This document shows, piece after piece, positions 10,687 through 20,500 of a DNA stretch of 64,000 nucleotides (position 1 is its first letter; the number at the start of each line of letters is the position of its first letter). The position numbers and the translations under genes are program-made. The notes below the pieces were generated by a model, which saw only the letters and a program-made list of their open reading frames with translations, was not told the origin of the DNA and made no database searches. The stretch comes from Streptomyces sp. CCM_MD2014 (GTDB lineage: Bacteria > Actinomycetota > Actinomycetes > Streptomycetales > Streptomycetaceae), in NCBI RefSeq assembly GCF_000772045.1, contig NZ_CP009754.1:806001-870000 (forward strand). Reading direction: 5' to 3'.

Positions 10687-13329
10687 ATGACCCGACAGGA
10701 CGTGCGGACCAAGGACCGCGTCGGGATCGACGCCCCGTCCGACACCGCGGTCGCCGTGGACCGTCTGGTCACGGCCGGCCTCAAGGCTCTCGCCGACTAC
10801 GAGGCCCTCTCCCAGGAACAGGTCGACCACATCGTCAAGAAGGCGTCGGTCGCCGCCCTGGACCAGCACACCGCCCTGGCCCGCCTGGCGGTCGAGGAGA
10901 CGGGGCGCGGGGTCTTCGAGGACAAGGCCGCCAAGAACATGTTCGCGTGCGAGCACGTCACACACAGCATGGGTCACACGAAGACCGTCGGCGTCATCGG
11001 CCGGGACGACATCGAGGACATGGTGGAGATCGCCGAACCGGTGGGCGTGGTGGCCGCGGTCACCCCCGTCACCAACCCGACCTCGACCACGGTCTTCAAG
11101 GCGCTGATGGCGCTGAAGACCCGCAACCCGGTGATCTTCGCGTTCCACCCGTCCGCCCAGCGGTGCAGCTCCGAAGCGGCCCGCGTCGTGCGGGACGCGG
11201 CCATTGCCGCCGGAGCGCCGGAGCACTGCGTGCAGTGGATCGAGGCCCCGTCCGTCGAGGCCACCCGCACGCTCATGCATCACCCGGGCGTCTCGCTGAT
11301 CCTCGCCACAGGCGGCAACGCCATGGTCAAGGCCGCCTACTCGGCCGGCAAGCCGGCCCTCGGGGTCGGTGCCGGCAACGTCCCGGCCTACGTCCACCGC
11401 AGCGCGAAGCTGCGCCGGGCAGTCAACGACCTCGTGCTGTCCAAGTCGTTCGACAACGGCATGATCTGCGCCTCCGAGCAGGCCGTCATCCTGGACACGG
11501 AGATCTACGACGCCGCGATCACCGAGTTCCGCTCCCTGCACGCCCATCTGGCCACCCCGGAGGAGAAGGCGAAGCTGGAGTCGTTCCTCTTTCCCGCCAC
11601 CGGCGGTTCGGGCGCCGGCTGCGAACCCAAGGTCAACGCGGCCGCCGTCGGGCAGAGCCCGGCGTGGATCGCCGAGCGGGCCGGATTCTCGGTGCCGGCA
11701 GACACCTCGGTCATCCTGGTCGAGGCCGAACGGGTCGGCCCGGACGAGCCGCTGACCCGTGAGAAGCTCTGCCCGGTCCTCGCCGTACTGCGCGCCGAGG
11801 ACGAGCGCCGCGGGTTCGACCTCGCCGCCGACATGGTCGCCTTCCACGGCCAGGGCCACAGCGCCGTCATCCACACCGAGGAGCCTGCCGTGGCGGAGGC
11901 GTACGGCATGCGGATGAAGACGGTACGGATCATCGTCAACTCGCCGTCCTCGCAGGGCGCGATCGGCGGCATCTACAACGGTCTGCTGCCCTCGCTCACG
12001 CTGGGGTGCGGTTCCTGGGGCAGCACGTCGGTGTCCAACAACGTCTCCGCCGCCCAGCTGCTCAACGTCAAGCGGGTCTCCACCCGCCGCAACAACCTCC
12101 AGTGGTTCAAAGTCCCGCCGAAGATCTACTTCGAACCGCAGGCCATCCGCTACCTGACCTCCATGCCGGACGTCCACCGCGTCACCATCGTCACTGACGT
12201 CACCATGACCCGCCTCGGATTCGTCGACCGGATCAGCCGCGTCCTGCAACGGCGTCGGGAGCCGGTCACCCTCCAGATCATCGACAACGTCCAGCCCGAA
12301 CCCAGCATCGACTCCGTCCAGCACGGCGCCGACCTCATGCGGGACTTCCGCCCCGACACGATCATCGCGCTCGGCGGTGGCTCTCCCATGGACGCCGCCA
12401 AGGTCATGTGGCTGCTGTACGAGCAGCCCGGCATCGACTTCGCGGACATGCGGCAGAAGTTCTCCGACATCCGCAAGCGCGCCTTCCGCTTCCCCACCCT
12501 CGGCAAGCAGGCCCGCCTGGTCTGCGTGCCCACCACCTCCGGCACCGGCGCCGAGGTCACCCCGTTCGCCGTCATCTCCGACCCCGCGACCGGCAAGAAG
12601 TACCCGCTCGCCGACTACGCCCTCACCCCCAGCGTCGCGATCATCGACCCCCTCCTCACGACCGCGTTGCCCCCGGCGCTCGCCGCCGACAGCGGCTTCG
12701 ACGCCCTCACCCACGCCATCGAGGCGTACGTGTCCGTCTACGCCAACGACTTCACCGACGGCCTCGCCCTGCACGCCATCCGCCTGGTCTTCGGAAACAT
12801 CGAGGCGGCCGTGAACAACCGTGCGGGCGCCGCGGAGGCCCGGGAGAAGATGCACAACGCCGGCACCATCGCGGGCATGGCCTTCGGCAACGCCTTCCTC
12901 GGCATCGTCCATGCCATGTCGCACACCCTCGGCGCCACGTTCCACATCGCGCACGGGCGCACCAACGCGGTCCTGCTGCCGCATGTCATCCGCTACAACG
13001 GCACCGTCCCGACGAAGCTGACCGGCTGGCCCAAGTACGAGAACTACCGTGCCCCCGAACGCTTCCAGGACATCGCCCGCGTCCTCGGACTGGCCGCGTC
13101 CACTCCTACCGAGGGCGTGGAGTCACTCGCCGCGGCCGTCGAGCGGCTCCGCGACGCCGTCGGCATAGAGCCGACGTTCCAGGCCCTCGGCGTCGACGAG
13201 CGCGCCTTCCTCGACGCCCTGCCCCAGCAGGCCCTCAACGCCTACGAGGACCAGTGCGCGCCGGCCAACCCGCGCATGCCGATGCTCGACGACATGCAGG
13301 AGCTGATGCGCACGGCGTACCACGGCTGA
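10687..13329 (+). CDS. adhE: Bifunctional acetaldehyde-CoA/alcohol dehydrogenase
   Basis: 880 residues. The N-terminal half (~1-430) is a CoA-acylating aldehyde dehydrogenase with catalytic Cys in NGMICASEQAVI. The C-terminal half (~450-880) is an iron-dependent alcohol dehydrogenase with GGGSPMDAAK, PTTSGTGAEVTPFAV and the metal-binding histidines in HAMSHTLGATFHIAHG. Together they reduce acetyl-CoA to ethanol, regenerating two NAD+. With pyruvate formate-lyase this gives a complete pyruvate-to-ethanol and formate route. Length matches E. coli AdhE. ATG 10687 is preceded by GGAGG. A DevR-like box lies in the long leader. The sequence is intact, with no sign of decay. Confidence 0.96.
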   Translation: MTRQDVRTKDRVGIDAPSDTAVAVDRLVTAGLKALADYEALSQEQVDHIVKKASVAALDQHTALARLAVEETGRGVFEDKAAKNMFACEHVTHSMGHTKTVGVIGRDDIEDMVEIAEPVGVVAAVTPVTNPTSTTVFKALMALKTRNPVIFAFHPSAQRCSSEAARVVRDAAIAAGAPEHCVQWIEAPSVEATRTLMHHPGVSLILATGGNAMVKAAYSAGKPALGVGAGNVPAYVHRSAKLRRAVNDLVLSKSFDNGMICASEQAVILDTEIYDAAITEFRSLHAHLATPEEKAKLESFLFPATGGSGAGCEPKVNAAAVGQSPAWIAERAGFSVPADTSVILVEAERVGPDEPLTREKLCPVLAVLRAEDERRGFDLAADMVAFHGQGHSAVIHTEEPAVAEAYGMRMKTVRIIVNSPSSQGAIGGIYNGLLPSLTLGCGSWGSTSVSNNVSAAQLLNVKRVSTRRNNLQWFKVPPKIYFEPQAIRYLTSMPDVHRVTIVTDVTMTRLGFVDRISRVLQRRREPVTLQIIDNVQPEPSIDSVQHGADLMRDFRPDTIIALGGGSPMDAAKVMWLLYEQPGIDFADMRQKFSDIRKRAFRFPTLGKQARLVCVPTTSGTGAEVTPFAVISDPATGKKYPLADYALTPSVAIIDPLLTTALPPALAADSGFDALTHAIEAYVSVYANDFTDGLALHAIRLVFGNIEAAVNNRAGAAEAREKMHNAGTIAGMAFGNAFLGIVHAMSHTLGATFHIAHGRTNAVLLPHVIRYNGTVPTKLTGWPKYENYRAPERFQDIARVLGLAASTPTEGVESLAAAVERLRDAVGIEPTFQALGVDERAFLDALPQQALNAYEDQCAPANPRMPMLDDMQELMRTAYHG

Positions 13330-13345
13330 ACAGGCCGTGCCGGAG

Positions 13346-13383
13346 GCCGCCGCGCGGGAGCCTGACAACCTCCGCGCGGCGGC
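13346..13383 (+). terminator. Terminator hairpin after adhE
   Basis: The 15-base arm GCCGCCGCGCGGGAG pairs almost perfectly with CCTCCGCGCGGCGGC around an 8-nt loop, 17 bp after the adhE stop. Confidence 0.75.
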
Positions 13384-13487
13384 TTCGCCATGCCCGGCGG
13401 GACTGACGTCCCGAGGGGTCGCACGGGCCCCTGCGCATGGGCCATCGGACCCTACTGCCCGGCGAGCACCTGGTCTTGGCTGTCCCT

Positions 13488-13916
13488 ATGACGCACGAGC
13501 ACGCCCGCACCGGCCCGATCCGCTCCGAGTACACCGTCGGCCACACGACCGTCCTGGAACTGCGTGGAGACCTCGACATCTCCGTGACACCGATCGTCAC
13601 GGACCGGCTGGACGCCCTCACCGCATGCCCACACCCCGATCTGGTCGTGGACCTCCGTCCTGTGCCCTTCCTGGACTGCGCCGCGCTGGGAGTGCTGTGC
13701 AGGGCACGTAAGCGGATCCGTGAGCGGCACGGCAGGCTGCGTCTCGTCTCCGGCAGCGACCGCTTACGCGACATCATGCGCCGCACCGGACTGGCGGACT
13801 CCTTCGATGTCTACAGGTCGCTGACGGACGCCCTGGCTGTCCAGCCCCGCGGGTACCGACGCGTCGTGCCGGCCTTCGCCGACCGCTCAAGAGGGGGCTT
13901 CAGCCGGTCTCGCTGA
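13488..13916 (+). CDS. STAS-domain protein (anti-sigma factor antagonist-like)
   Basis: 142 residues from ATG 13488; an upstream ATG at 13437 would add 17 residues. Neither has a strong Shine-Dalgarno. The STAS fold spans residues ~10-110: YTVGHTTVLELRGDLDISV, then PVPFLDCAALGVLCRA and RLVSGSDRLRDIMRRTGL. In SpoIIAA-type antagonists a Ser at the FLDSSGL loop is phosphorylated by the anti-sigma kinase; here the loop is FLDCAAL, so the usual phosphorylation Ser is replaced by Cys. It may bind a partner constitutively or respond to redox, but that is conjecture. The adjacent hypoxia genes suggest a stress-related role. No partner kinase is visible nearby. Confidence 0.8.
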   Translation: MTHEHARTGPIRSEYTVGHTTVLELRGDLDISVTPIVTDRLDALTACPHPDLVVDLRPVPFLDCAALGVLCRARKRIRERHGRLRLVSGSDRLRDIMRRTGLADSFDVYRSLTDALAVQPRGYRRVVPAFADRSRGGFSRSR

Positions 13917-14023
13917 CGGGCGGGCAGTTCTCCGCGGTCGCCACCCACTCGCCCAGGGAGCGGACGCAGCAGGGCCCGGACAGCGGATCCGACGTCCGCG
14001 GTCCGGGCCCCTCGGGGTTCCTG

Positions 14024-16408
14024 TCAGCCGTCCCACGTCCAGTCGGCCACCTCCGGAAGGTCGACACCGTGCTCGCGGATGTACGCGTGGTGGCGCAGCC
14101 GGGTGTCCTCCATCCCCTGGCGCACGGCCGCCGCGCGCACCGCGAGGCCGGGGACACGGTCGATGACGTCCATGACCAGCCGGTAGCGGTCCAGGTCGTT
14201 GCGGACCACCATGTCGAACGGTGTGGTGGTCGTGCCCATTTCCTTGTAGCCGCGCACGTGCAGGTGCTGGTGGCCTGTGCGGCGGTAGGCCAGTCGGTGA
14301 ATCAGCCACGGGTAGCCGTGGTAGGCGAAGACGACCGGCTTGTCGGGGGTGAACAGGCCGTTGTACTCGAAGTCGCTCATTCCGTGGGGATGTTCCTCGC
14401 TCGGCAGCAGTCGGGCGATGTCGACGACGTTCACGACCCGGACGGCCAGCTCCGGCAGGTGGTGCCTCAGCAGCTGTGCGGCGGCCAGTACCTCCTGGGT
14501 GGGGACGTCGCCCGCGCAGGCGAGGACCACGTCGGGTTCCCGGCTGCCGTCCTCGGTGCCGGCCCAGTCCCAGATGCCGGCGCCGCGCGCGCAGTGCACC
14601 CGGGCCTCCTCCATGGTCAGCCAGTCGAAGCAGGGCTGTTTGCCGGCGACGATCACGTTGACGTAATCGCGGCTGCGCAGGGCGTGGTCGGCGACGGAGA
14701 GCAGGGTGTTGGCGTCCGGCGGCAGGTAGACCCGTACGGCTTCGGGGCTCTTGTTGAGGATGTGGTCGACGAAGCCGGGGTCCTGGTGGGAGAAACCGTT
14801 GTGGTCCTGGCGCCACACGTGGGAGGTGAGCAGGTAGTTGAGGGAGGCGATGGGGGCGCGCCAGGGCAGGCGGCGGGTCACGCGCAGCCATTTGATGTGC
14901 TGGTTGACCATGGAGTCGACGATGTGGACGAACGCTTCGTAGCAGGAGAACAGTCCGTGCCGGCCGGTGAGGAGGTATCCCTCCAGCCAGCCCTGGCAGG
15001 TGTGTTCGGAGAGTATCTCCATCACCCGGCCGTGGCGGTCCAGGTGCTCGTCCACGTCAAGGGTGCGGGCCTGCCATGCCTTGCCGCTGGCGCCGTAGAC
15101 GGCCTGGAGGCGGTTGGAGGCGGTCTCATCGGGACCGACGACGCGGAAGTCACGTCGGTCGGCGGTCTCGCGCATGATGTGCTCCAGCAGGTCGCCGAGG
15201 ACGCGAGTGGGTTCGTGCAGGGTCGCGCCCGGCTTGTCCACCGGGACGGCGAACCTCTCCAGAGGCGGCAGCGGGAGTTCGCGCACCAGCAGGCCGCCGT
15301 TGGCGTGCGGGGTCGATCCCAACCTGCGTGCGCCGTCGGGGACGCACGTCAGGACGTCCGGGCGAGGTGCCCCGTGCTCGTCGAACAGCTCTTGCGGCCG
15401 GTAGGAGAGCAGCCATTCCTCGAGCTGCCGCAGGTGGTCGGGGTTGTCCCGGACGGCTGACAGGGGGACCTGGTGAGCTCGCCAGGTCCCTTCCACGGGA
15501 AGGCCGTCGACCTCGGCGGGGCCGGTCCAGCCCTTGGGGGTACGCAGAACGATCACCGGCCAGCGGGGCCGCCCCGTCTCCCCCTCCTCGCGGGCGGCGC
15601 GCTGAACAGCGGCGATACGGTCCGCGGCGGTGTCCATGGCCTGGGCCATCGCGCGGTGGACGGCGGCCGGCTCGTCTCCGGTGACGTGGATGGGCTCGTG
15701 TCCATATCCCTTGAGGAGTTCGTCGAGTTCGGACTCCGGAAGACGGGACAGCACGGTGGGATTGGCGATCTTGTAGCCGTTGAGGTGCAGGATCGGCAGG
15801 ACGGCACCGTCCTGCACGGGGTCCAGGAACTTGTTCGAGTGCCAGGAGGCGGCCAGCGGCCCCGTCTCCGCCTCACCGTCACCGATGACACAGGTGACCA
15901 GCAGGCCGGGGTTGTCGAAGGCGGCGCCGTAGGCGTGAGAGAGGGCGTAGCCGAGTTCCCCGCCCTCGTGGATGGAGCCGGGCGTCTCCGGGGCCACGTG
16001 GCTGGGGACGCCTCCGGGGAACGAGAACTGCCGGAACAGCCGGGCCATCCCGGCGGCGTCCCGGGTGATGTCCGGGTAGGTCTCCGTGTACGACCCTTCC
16101 AGCCAGGAATTGGCCACCACGGCGGGGCCGCCGTGACCGGGCCCCCAGATGCAGAGGGCTTCCAGTCCCCGGGAGCGGATGAGTCGGTTGAGGTGTGTGT
16201 ACACGAGGTTGAGGCCAGGTGAAGTGCCCCAGTGACCGAGCAGCCGCGGCTTGACGTGCTCAGCGCGCAGCGGCTCGGTGAGCAGAGGATTGGACATCAG
16301 GTAGATCTGGCCGACGGACAGATAGTTCGCTGCACGCCAATGGGCGTCCAGCCTCCTTAATTCCTCGTCCGAGAGCGGACTGGACACCTGTTGCGAATGG
16401 GCGCACAT
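14024..16408 (-). CDS. xfp: Xylulose-5-phosphate/fructose-6-phosphate phosphoketolase
   Basis: Thiamine-diphosphate enzyme cleaving xylulose-5-P (or fructose-6-P) with phosphate to acetyl-P and a sugar phosphate. 794 residues from ATG 16408, normal for the family; in-frame codons continue upstream but without family similarity. Diagnostic segments include [54 protein letters not shown], the TPP motif [35 protein letters not shown] and [13 protein letters not shown] DevR-like palindrome is ~90 bp upstream. In this island it would make acetyl-P, an ATP source without respiration, but no intact acetate kinase is in the window. The ORF is intact. Confidence 0.96.
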   Translation of the reverse strand: MCAHSQQVSSPLSDEELRRLDAHWRAANYLSVGQIYLMSNPLLTEPLRAEHVKPRLLGHWGTSPGLNLVYTHLNRLIRSRGLEALCIWGPGHGGPAVVANSWLEGSYTETYPDITRDAAGMARLFRQFSFPGGVPSHVAPETPGSIHEGGELGYALSHAYGAAFDNPGLLVTCVIGDGEAETGPLAASWHSNKFLDPVQDGAVLPILHLNGYKIANPTVLSRLPESELDELLKGYGHEPIHVTGDEPAAVHRAMAQAMDTAADRIAAVQRAAREEGETGRPRWPVIVLRTPKGWTGPAEVDGLPVEGTWRAHQVPLSAVRDNPDHLRQLEEWLLSYRPQELFDEHGAPRPDVLTCVPDGARRLGSTPHANGGLLVRELPLPPLERFAVPVDKPGATLHEPTRVLGDLLEHIMRETADRRDFRVVGPDETASNRLQAVYGASGKAWQARTLDVDEHLDRHGRVMEILSEHTCQGWLEGYLLTGRHGLFSCYEAFVHIVDSMVNQHIKWLRVTRRLPWRAPIASLNYLLTSHVWRQDHNGFSHQDPGFVDHILNKSPEAVRVYLPPDANTLLSVADHALRSRDYVNVIVAGKQPCFDWLTMEEARVHCARGAGIWDWAGTEDGSREPDVVLACAGDVPTQEVLAAAQLLRHHLPELAVRVVNVVDIARLLPSEEHPHGMSDFEYNGLFTPDKPVVFAYHGYPWLIHRLAYRRTGHQHLHVRGYKEMGTTTTPFDMVVRNDLDRYRLVMDVIDRVPGLAVRAAAVRQGMEDTRLRHHAYIREHGVDLPEVADWTWDG

Positions 16409-16496
16409 CTTGGGTTCCCTTGCGATCGATGGTCGGCTCGACGGAGAGCCCTGCGAGGTCTTTCGTCTCACCCTGCCCCGTTCACCGGGTACCCGA

Positions 16497-16515
16497 CAGG
16501 GCCGACCGGCCCCTT
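16497..16515. promoter_or_regulatory. DevR/OsdR-like box 7 (xfp promoter)
   Basis: CAGGGCCGACCGGCCCCTT, about 90 bp upstream of the xfp start. It shares its first 12 bases with box 4. Confidence 0.6.
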
Positions 16516-16747
16516 CCGTACACGCCGCTTGCGGCCGCCCGGTGCTCGATCGAGTAGGGGGAAGGCTCACGCGAACGCCCTCTGATGGAGCCGCAGGTCG
16601 GACCGACCGCCACATGCCCCAAGGCCGCCGGCGATGAAACAGTCCGCCCGCACGCGGCGTGTCACACGCACCGCGTACAGGCGGGCTGAGGAACGGACAG
16701 GGAAAGCCTCCCTCGTTGCCTTCGCAGTCCTGGGCAGTCCTTCTCGG

Positions 16748-17668
16748 TCAGTCGTGCGAGATCACCGCCACCGGAGCGACGGCGTGATGCAGCAGCGCCT
16801 GGGTCACCGGACCGATATGAGCGCCTACGGCCGCCCGACGGTTCCGCCTGCCCACCACCACGAGTGCGGCGTCGTAGGAGGCGTCGACCAGGTGGCGCCC
16901 GGCACCACCGATCGTGGCCTGCGCGTGAACCTCCACAGCGGGGTACCTGTCCTGCCACGGTCGCAGGACGTCGGACAGTTCGCTCCGTACCTGCTTGACC
17001 ATGCCGTCGTTCAGATCGGGCATGAGCGCACCGCCGTAGTAGTAGGGCGGCAGCGTCCAGCCGTGAATGATCCGTAGGCGTGCGGCGCGCCGTGAAGCCG
17101 CGTCGAACGCGTAGGCGATCACCGCGTCATTGGGGTTGTGCAGATCCAGGCCCAGGACGACGTCACGGTGGCCGGAGACGGCGGAGACCTCGCGTGCCGA
17201 GGTCTCCGGCGTCGCCTCCTCCTCGCTGTGCTCGGCAGCCCGGACGAGGACGACGGGCCGCTCGCACGAGGCCAGGACGGCATGGGAGACGGAACCGAGC
17301 AGGTATCCCGCCGCCTTGCTCAGTCCGCGGGAGCCCAGTACCAACAGTTCGGCCTCCTCGGCGGCCTTCAGCAGAGCCGGGACGGGCAGACCGGCGATCT
17401 CGTCCGTGTCGATCCGCAACCCGGGGCGGGTCTCGCCGACGCGGGAGCGCGCCTGGGCCAGCAGGTGCTGTGCCGATGCCCGCTGGAGGTCGCTCGGCGG
17501 CACCGGTACGCCGAGTCCGGTCGCCGGTGCGAAGGCGGGGGCTTGCCACTCCCACGCGGTCACGAGCCTCAGAGGCAGGTCCCTGAGCTGTGCCTCGTGC
17601 GCGGCCCAGTCCGCGGCAGCCAGGCTCGCCGGCGAACCGTCCAGTCCGACGGTGATGGTGCGGGTCAT
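16748..17668 (-). CDS. Universal stress protein, tandem USP domains
   Basis: 306 residues with two USP domains (~1-140 and ~155-306). The first starts ITVGLDGSPASLAAADWAA and carries the loop LGSRGLSKAAGYLLGSVSH. The second carries VVGRRNRRAAVGAHIGPVTQ, where the usual G-x-x-G spacing is altered by RNRRA, so its nucleotide binding is less certain. It is a diverged paralogue of the usp at 5.3 kb, with the same architecture and a similar C-terminus (HHAVAPVAVISHD). ATG 17668 follows GGAGGA. A possible DevR-like box lies at 17722-17738. The family is known from hypoxia and stationary-phase survival; the specific role is unknown. Confidence 0.93.
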   Translation of the reverse strand: MTRTITVGLDGSPASLAAADWAAHEAQLRDLPLRLVTAWEWQAPAFAPATGLGVPVPPSDLQRASAQHLLAQARSRVGETRPGLRIDTDEIAGLPVPALLKAAEEAELLVLGSRGLSKAAGYLLGSVSHAVLASCERPVVLVRAAEHSEEEATPETSAREVSAVSGHRDVVLGLDLHNPNDAVIAYAFDAASRRAARLRIIHGWTLPPYYYGGALMPDLNDGMVKQVRSELSDVLRPWQDRYPAVEVHAQATIGGAGRHLVDASYDAALVVVGRRNRRAAVGAHIGPVTQALLHHAVAPVAVISHD

Positions 17669-17721
17669 GGAAATCCTCCTTCAGTCCGCTTCGAGTCTTG
17701 GTCCCGTCGGGCGGCGACAGC

Positions 17722-17738
17722 AGAGGCCACTGGCCCCT
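17722..17738. promoter_or_regulatory. Possible DevR/OsdR-like box 8 (second usp)
   Basis: AGAGGCCACTGGCCCCT, 54-70 bp upstream of the second usp start. It fits the other boxes on one side and deviates (GAGGCC) on the other. Confidence 0.4.
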
Positions 17739-17793
17739 GGCCAGGAGCCAACCGTCCCGGAATCCGACTCTCCGGTGCGCCGCCTGCTGCTTG

Positions 17794-18345
17794 TCATCCG
17801 ATGGGGAGTTCGGGTCGTACGAACGTCGTCGATGTTCCCTGGACGATGGCGTACGCGGCGTCGAGGGCGCCGATAGCGCCCAGGCCACCGGTCCATTCCA
17901 CGAACCGGGCAGCGGCCTCGGTCTTGGGCTGCATCAAACTCTCGGGGGAAGGCCCTGTCCCGAAGTTCCCGGAGGGCTCGTCGAGCACGGGCTGCTGGCG
18001 AGGCGTGCCGTAGTCGGCGGACACGTTCGGGACGTCGGTGAGGATGAGCAGGGAAGCGGCGGTGAAGTCCTTGTCGACGACGGCTTCGACTCCGGTCAGC
18101 GCCCCGGTGTCGTGATCGGCCCTGACGGGGACGCCTCCGCCGCCGGCGCAGACGACCAGCCTTCGCCGCTCGGCATGGCGTGGACGGTGTCCGTCTCCAC
18201 GACGGCCTCCGGCGCTGGGGACGGGACGACGCGGCGCCATCCCGTGGTGTCCTCGGCGATGTACCAGCCGCGCTTGCGGGCGAGGACGTGCGCCACCTCC
18301 CGCGAATAGACCCGGCCGACGAACTAGGTGGGCCGCTCGGAGGCG
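17794..18345 (-). pseudogene. arcC: Carbamate kinase remnant (nonsense codon plus frameshift)
   Basis: The minus strand encodes the C-terminal two thirds of carbamate kinase, the ATP-forming last step of arginine deiminase fermentation. Reading from 18345, ERPT is followed by TAG exactly where the family has the Lys of PTKFVG, then FVGRVYSREVAHVLARKRGW and GWRRVVPSPAPEAVVETDTVHA. Near 18172 a one-base shift moves to a second frame, RLVVCAGGGGVPV, then GVEAVVDKDFTAASLLILTDV and GALDAAYAIVQGTSTTFV, ending at 17794. The N-terminal third (ALGGNA region) is not found. The gene is dead by at least three lesions. Arginine fermentation genes occur in hypoxia islands, so this fits lost island content. 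Confidence 0.85.
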
Positions 18346-18748
18346 TTCCGTGCTGGGCACCAAGGTGTCCAGGAGCGCAGGGAGTCGGCCAGGCCCTGAT
18401 AGACGGCGGAGGCCTTCCCGGTCGACCATGGTCAGGACGGTGTCCAGCGCACGTACATCCGTGTGGCGGGAAGCCGGACCGCCGTCTTCTCCGCATAGAT
18501 CTGCGTCAAGCGCTCGATCGCATCGTCCTGCGTGGTAAAGCCGCCCTCCTCGGCCTGCTCCTCCCGACCATTGCGGGAACGGATCGTGAACGGGTGCGGG
18601 CACCGCGTCGGCCCAGCACGGCCGCGGTCCTTGCAGAACGACCCCTACAGCGAGCGAGCTGACGAGCCACGTCACGCACCTTCCAGACGGAAGCCAGGCG
18701 TCCGGGCCCAGAGCACCGCTGTGGCGGCCCCGGGTCAGCACCGCAGGA
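18346..18748. other. Gene-poor stretch with unassigned minus-strand remnant
   Basis: No intact gene is seen. On the minus strand around 18440-18545 a short protein-like run (FTTQDDAIERLTQIYAEKTA then VRLPATRMYVRWT) ends at a stop. It is not part of carbamate kinase and I do not recognise it; it may be the tail of another broken gene. Confidence 0.35.
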
Positions 18749-18884
18749 CACTCCCGCACCCGATGCTGACCACTTGCTGACCTGAGCGACCGTATAACGC
18801 CTCTGACCAGCGTGAATGCCCAGATGCTAGATCTTGGACTTGAACATGGTGCGCAGCATGTCTGACTCCTGGAAGACGGCTCCC
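18749..18884 (-). repeat. 135-bp direct repeat, copy A (panD leader)
   Basis: This copy matches 21838-21971 in the same orientation. The best conserved parts are the CTCCCGCACCCGATGCTGACC edge and a ~60-bp block around the panD start; the middle ~40 bp is more diverged. It contains the panD remnant at 18827-18859. Confidence 0.85.
18827..18859 (-). pseudogene. panD: panD 5'-end fragment A (ten codons then stop)
   Basis: ATG 18859, eight bases after GGAG, encodes MLRTMFKSKI followed by TAG. This is exactly the conserved N-terminus of aspartate 1-decarboxylase, broken where the family continues HRATVTQADLHYVG. A TTGACC hexamer further upstream on the same strand (18898-18903) may be its promoter. 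The piece looks like a recombination or integration junction; it could still be translated into a decapeptide. Confidence 0.75.
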
Positions 18885-19836
18885 TGCCTGCTTTGTGCAG
18901 GTCAAGGGCGGTCTCGACCCTACACCGACGCCCCCGTTCGACGTTTGTGAGGAATATCGCTCAGGCGGGACGGCTTCCTCCCTGGGCTTTCGCGCCGTCG
19001 CCGGCAACCTGTTCAGGCCGTCCTCCGGGAACGCCCGGCGACTCATGCTGACCGGATGCTGACTTGCCTGATGAGTCATCAGGCCTGCGGAGGCCCCTCT
19101 ACTACACGGACGACGTGCGTCCACGCTCCACCGACCTGTCGAGCACCGACATCACTCTGGTTCATGGAACTCGGCCCCATTGGGCATCAGCCGGTCGACG
19201 CTCGACCGCCCCGGAAGCCGGCTCGCTGCCTGCCGCCCGCTTGAGGCGCCCCTCAGCGGCGTGGGACTCGCGAGCGAGGCGGGGCCAAGGCGCCGACTCC
19301 GGCCCGCCCGGGCCGGACTCCAAGTCACGCGCCGCTGTGCGCTTGCGTGCGCCGCTCCTCCCTTCCGTACGGTCCAGCCGATGGCGAACCGCCCTCGCAC
19401 ACCGCGAAGGAGAGCCGTCGAAGCCGACCGAGGAAGTGCTCCAGGACCTGACCCAGTCCTCGAACGTCTCCGTCCACTCCGAGGACGCGCTCGTCGGGAA
19501 GGTGAAGGCCGCCATCACGGCGGACGACGAGAAGCGGAAGGAGAACGAGGACGAGCCGCTCCGCCGGAAGCCCGCCCTCGTCCCGATCCTGCCGACGGAG
19601 CTGCCCCGGCAGTTCGAAGTGACCCTCTGGGACGTGCTCCACACCCTCGCCCGGGCCGGTGCCGCGACGGCCCGCACCGAGTGCCATGCCCGCCGGTGCA
19701 CGCACGGCCGCGAGTCGTCCCGGCGCCGGGTTGGCGCCCGGTGTGCGGTCCCGGACGGAGGCCCGGCCCGGCTGCTGACCGTCCCGGTCGCGCCGGGCGC
19801 CGGGGCCACTCCGTCCGTGTGCCGTCCGCTGTCCGC
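18885..19836. other. About 950 bp without a recognised gene
   Basis: No family could be assigned. On the plus strand one frame from about 19400 to 19680 has a protein-like, Lys/Glu-rich composition (VLQDLTQSSNVSVHSEDAL, then KVKAAITADDEKRKENEDE and LPRQFEVTLWDVLHTLARAG). It has no convincing start, and the sequence after about 19690 looks like non-coding reading. It may be the tail of a broken gene. Near 19045-19060 there are two closely spaced TGCTGAC words, also seen in the flanking 135-bp repeats. Confidence 0.3.
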
Positions 19837-20385
19837 TCAGGGGCAGGGCATGCTCATGTAGAGCGCCTGCTCGCCTTCGGAGGGGGTGCCGTCATAGAGG
19901 GCGGTGTCCAGCCCGCAGAAGGCGAAGCCCATCCTCCGGTACGCGTGAATCGCGGGTGCGTTGATGTTGGTGACCTCCAGCCAGAGGTGTCCGGCGCCCC
20001 GCTCGCGGGCGAACTCCACCGCGAGCCCCATCAGCGCCCGGCCGACGCCCCGTCCCCGGTGCTCCGGGGCGATCTCGATGTCCTCCACGGTCAGCCGGCG
20101 GTTCCACCCGGAGTACGAGACGGTGACGAACCCGGCCAGGTCGCCGGCGGCTCCGTGGGCGACGAAGGTACGGGAGTCCGCGTCGTCGCCGTCGTACTCG
20201 TCCTCGGGGAACACCTTGGTCAGGGGCGGGTCCACCTTGACCTCCCGCAGGGCGAACCCGTCGTCGGCGACGGTCACCCGGAAGACCGTGTCGGTGGTGA
20301 AAGAGCCGTCCAGGGCCTCGATGGCCTCGGCGTCCTCGGGGACGGCGGCGCGGTACCGGAAAGCGGTGTTGTCAACGGTGGTCAC
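19837..20385 (-). CDS. sat: Streptothricin acetyltransferase (GNAT)
   Basis: 182-residue GNAT N-acetyltransferase that inactivates streptothricin by acetylating its beta-lysine chain with acetyl-CoA. It matches the Streptomyces STAT family from memory along its length: AIEALDGSFTTDTVFRVT, REVKVDPPLTKVFP, SGWNRRLTVEDIEIAPEHRG, the acetyl-CoA loop RGRGVGRALMGLA, GHLWLEVTNINAPAIHAYRR and the C-terminus GEQALYMSMPCP. GTG start at 20385. No streptothricin genes are in the window. Such orphan copies are common in Streptomyces and give low-level resistance; here it sits between two direct repeats next to transposase debris, which may reflect transfer. Confidence 0.92.
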   Translation of the reverse strand: MTTVDNTAFRYRAAVPEDAEAIEALDGSFTTDTVFRVTVADDGFALREVKVDPPLTKVFPEDEYDGDDADSRTFVAHGAAGDLAGFVTVSYSGWNRRLTVEDIEIAPEHRGRGVGRALMGLAVEFARERGAGHLWLEVTNINAPAIHAYRRMGFAFCGLDTALYDGTPSEGEQALYMSMPCP

Positions 20386-20500
20386 GGCACGACGTTAAGG
20401 CCGCTCGGACCACGACAGGACGGCTTTGAACGTCGTTTGGCACGACAAGCAGGCAGGACAGCTCCGGTGCTCGACCGGTTCTGCGCCCACGGATGCCTAG

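Noticed and set aside
13414..13432. AGGGGTCGCACGGGCCCCT as a DevR box for the STAS gene
   Set aside because: The half-sites are two bases further apart than in the other boxes and it sits between the adhE terminator and the STAS start; kept only as a weak candidate.
19064..19861. 265-codon plus-strand frame as a gene
   Set aside because: Only about 90 codons in its middle look protein-like, there is no credible start, and the flanks read like shadow sequence.
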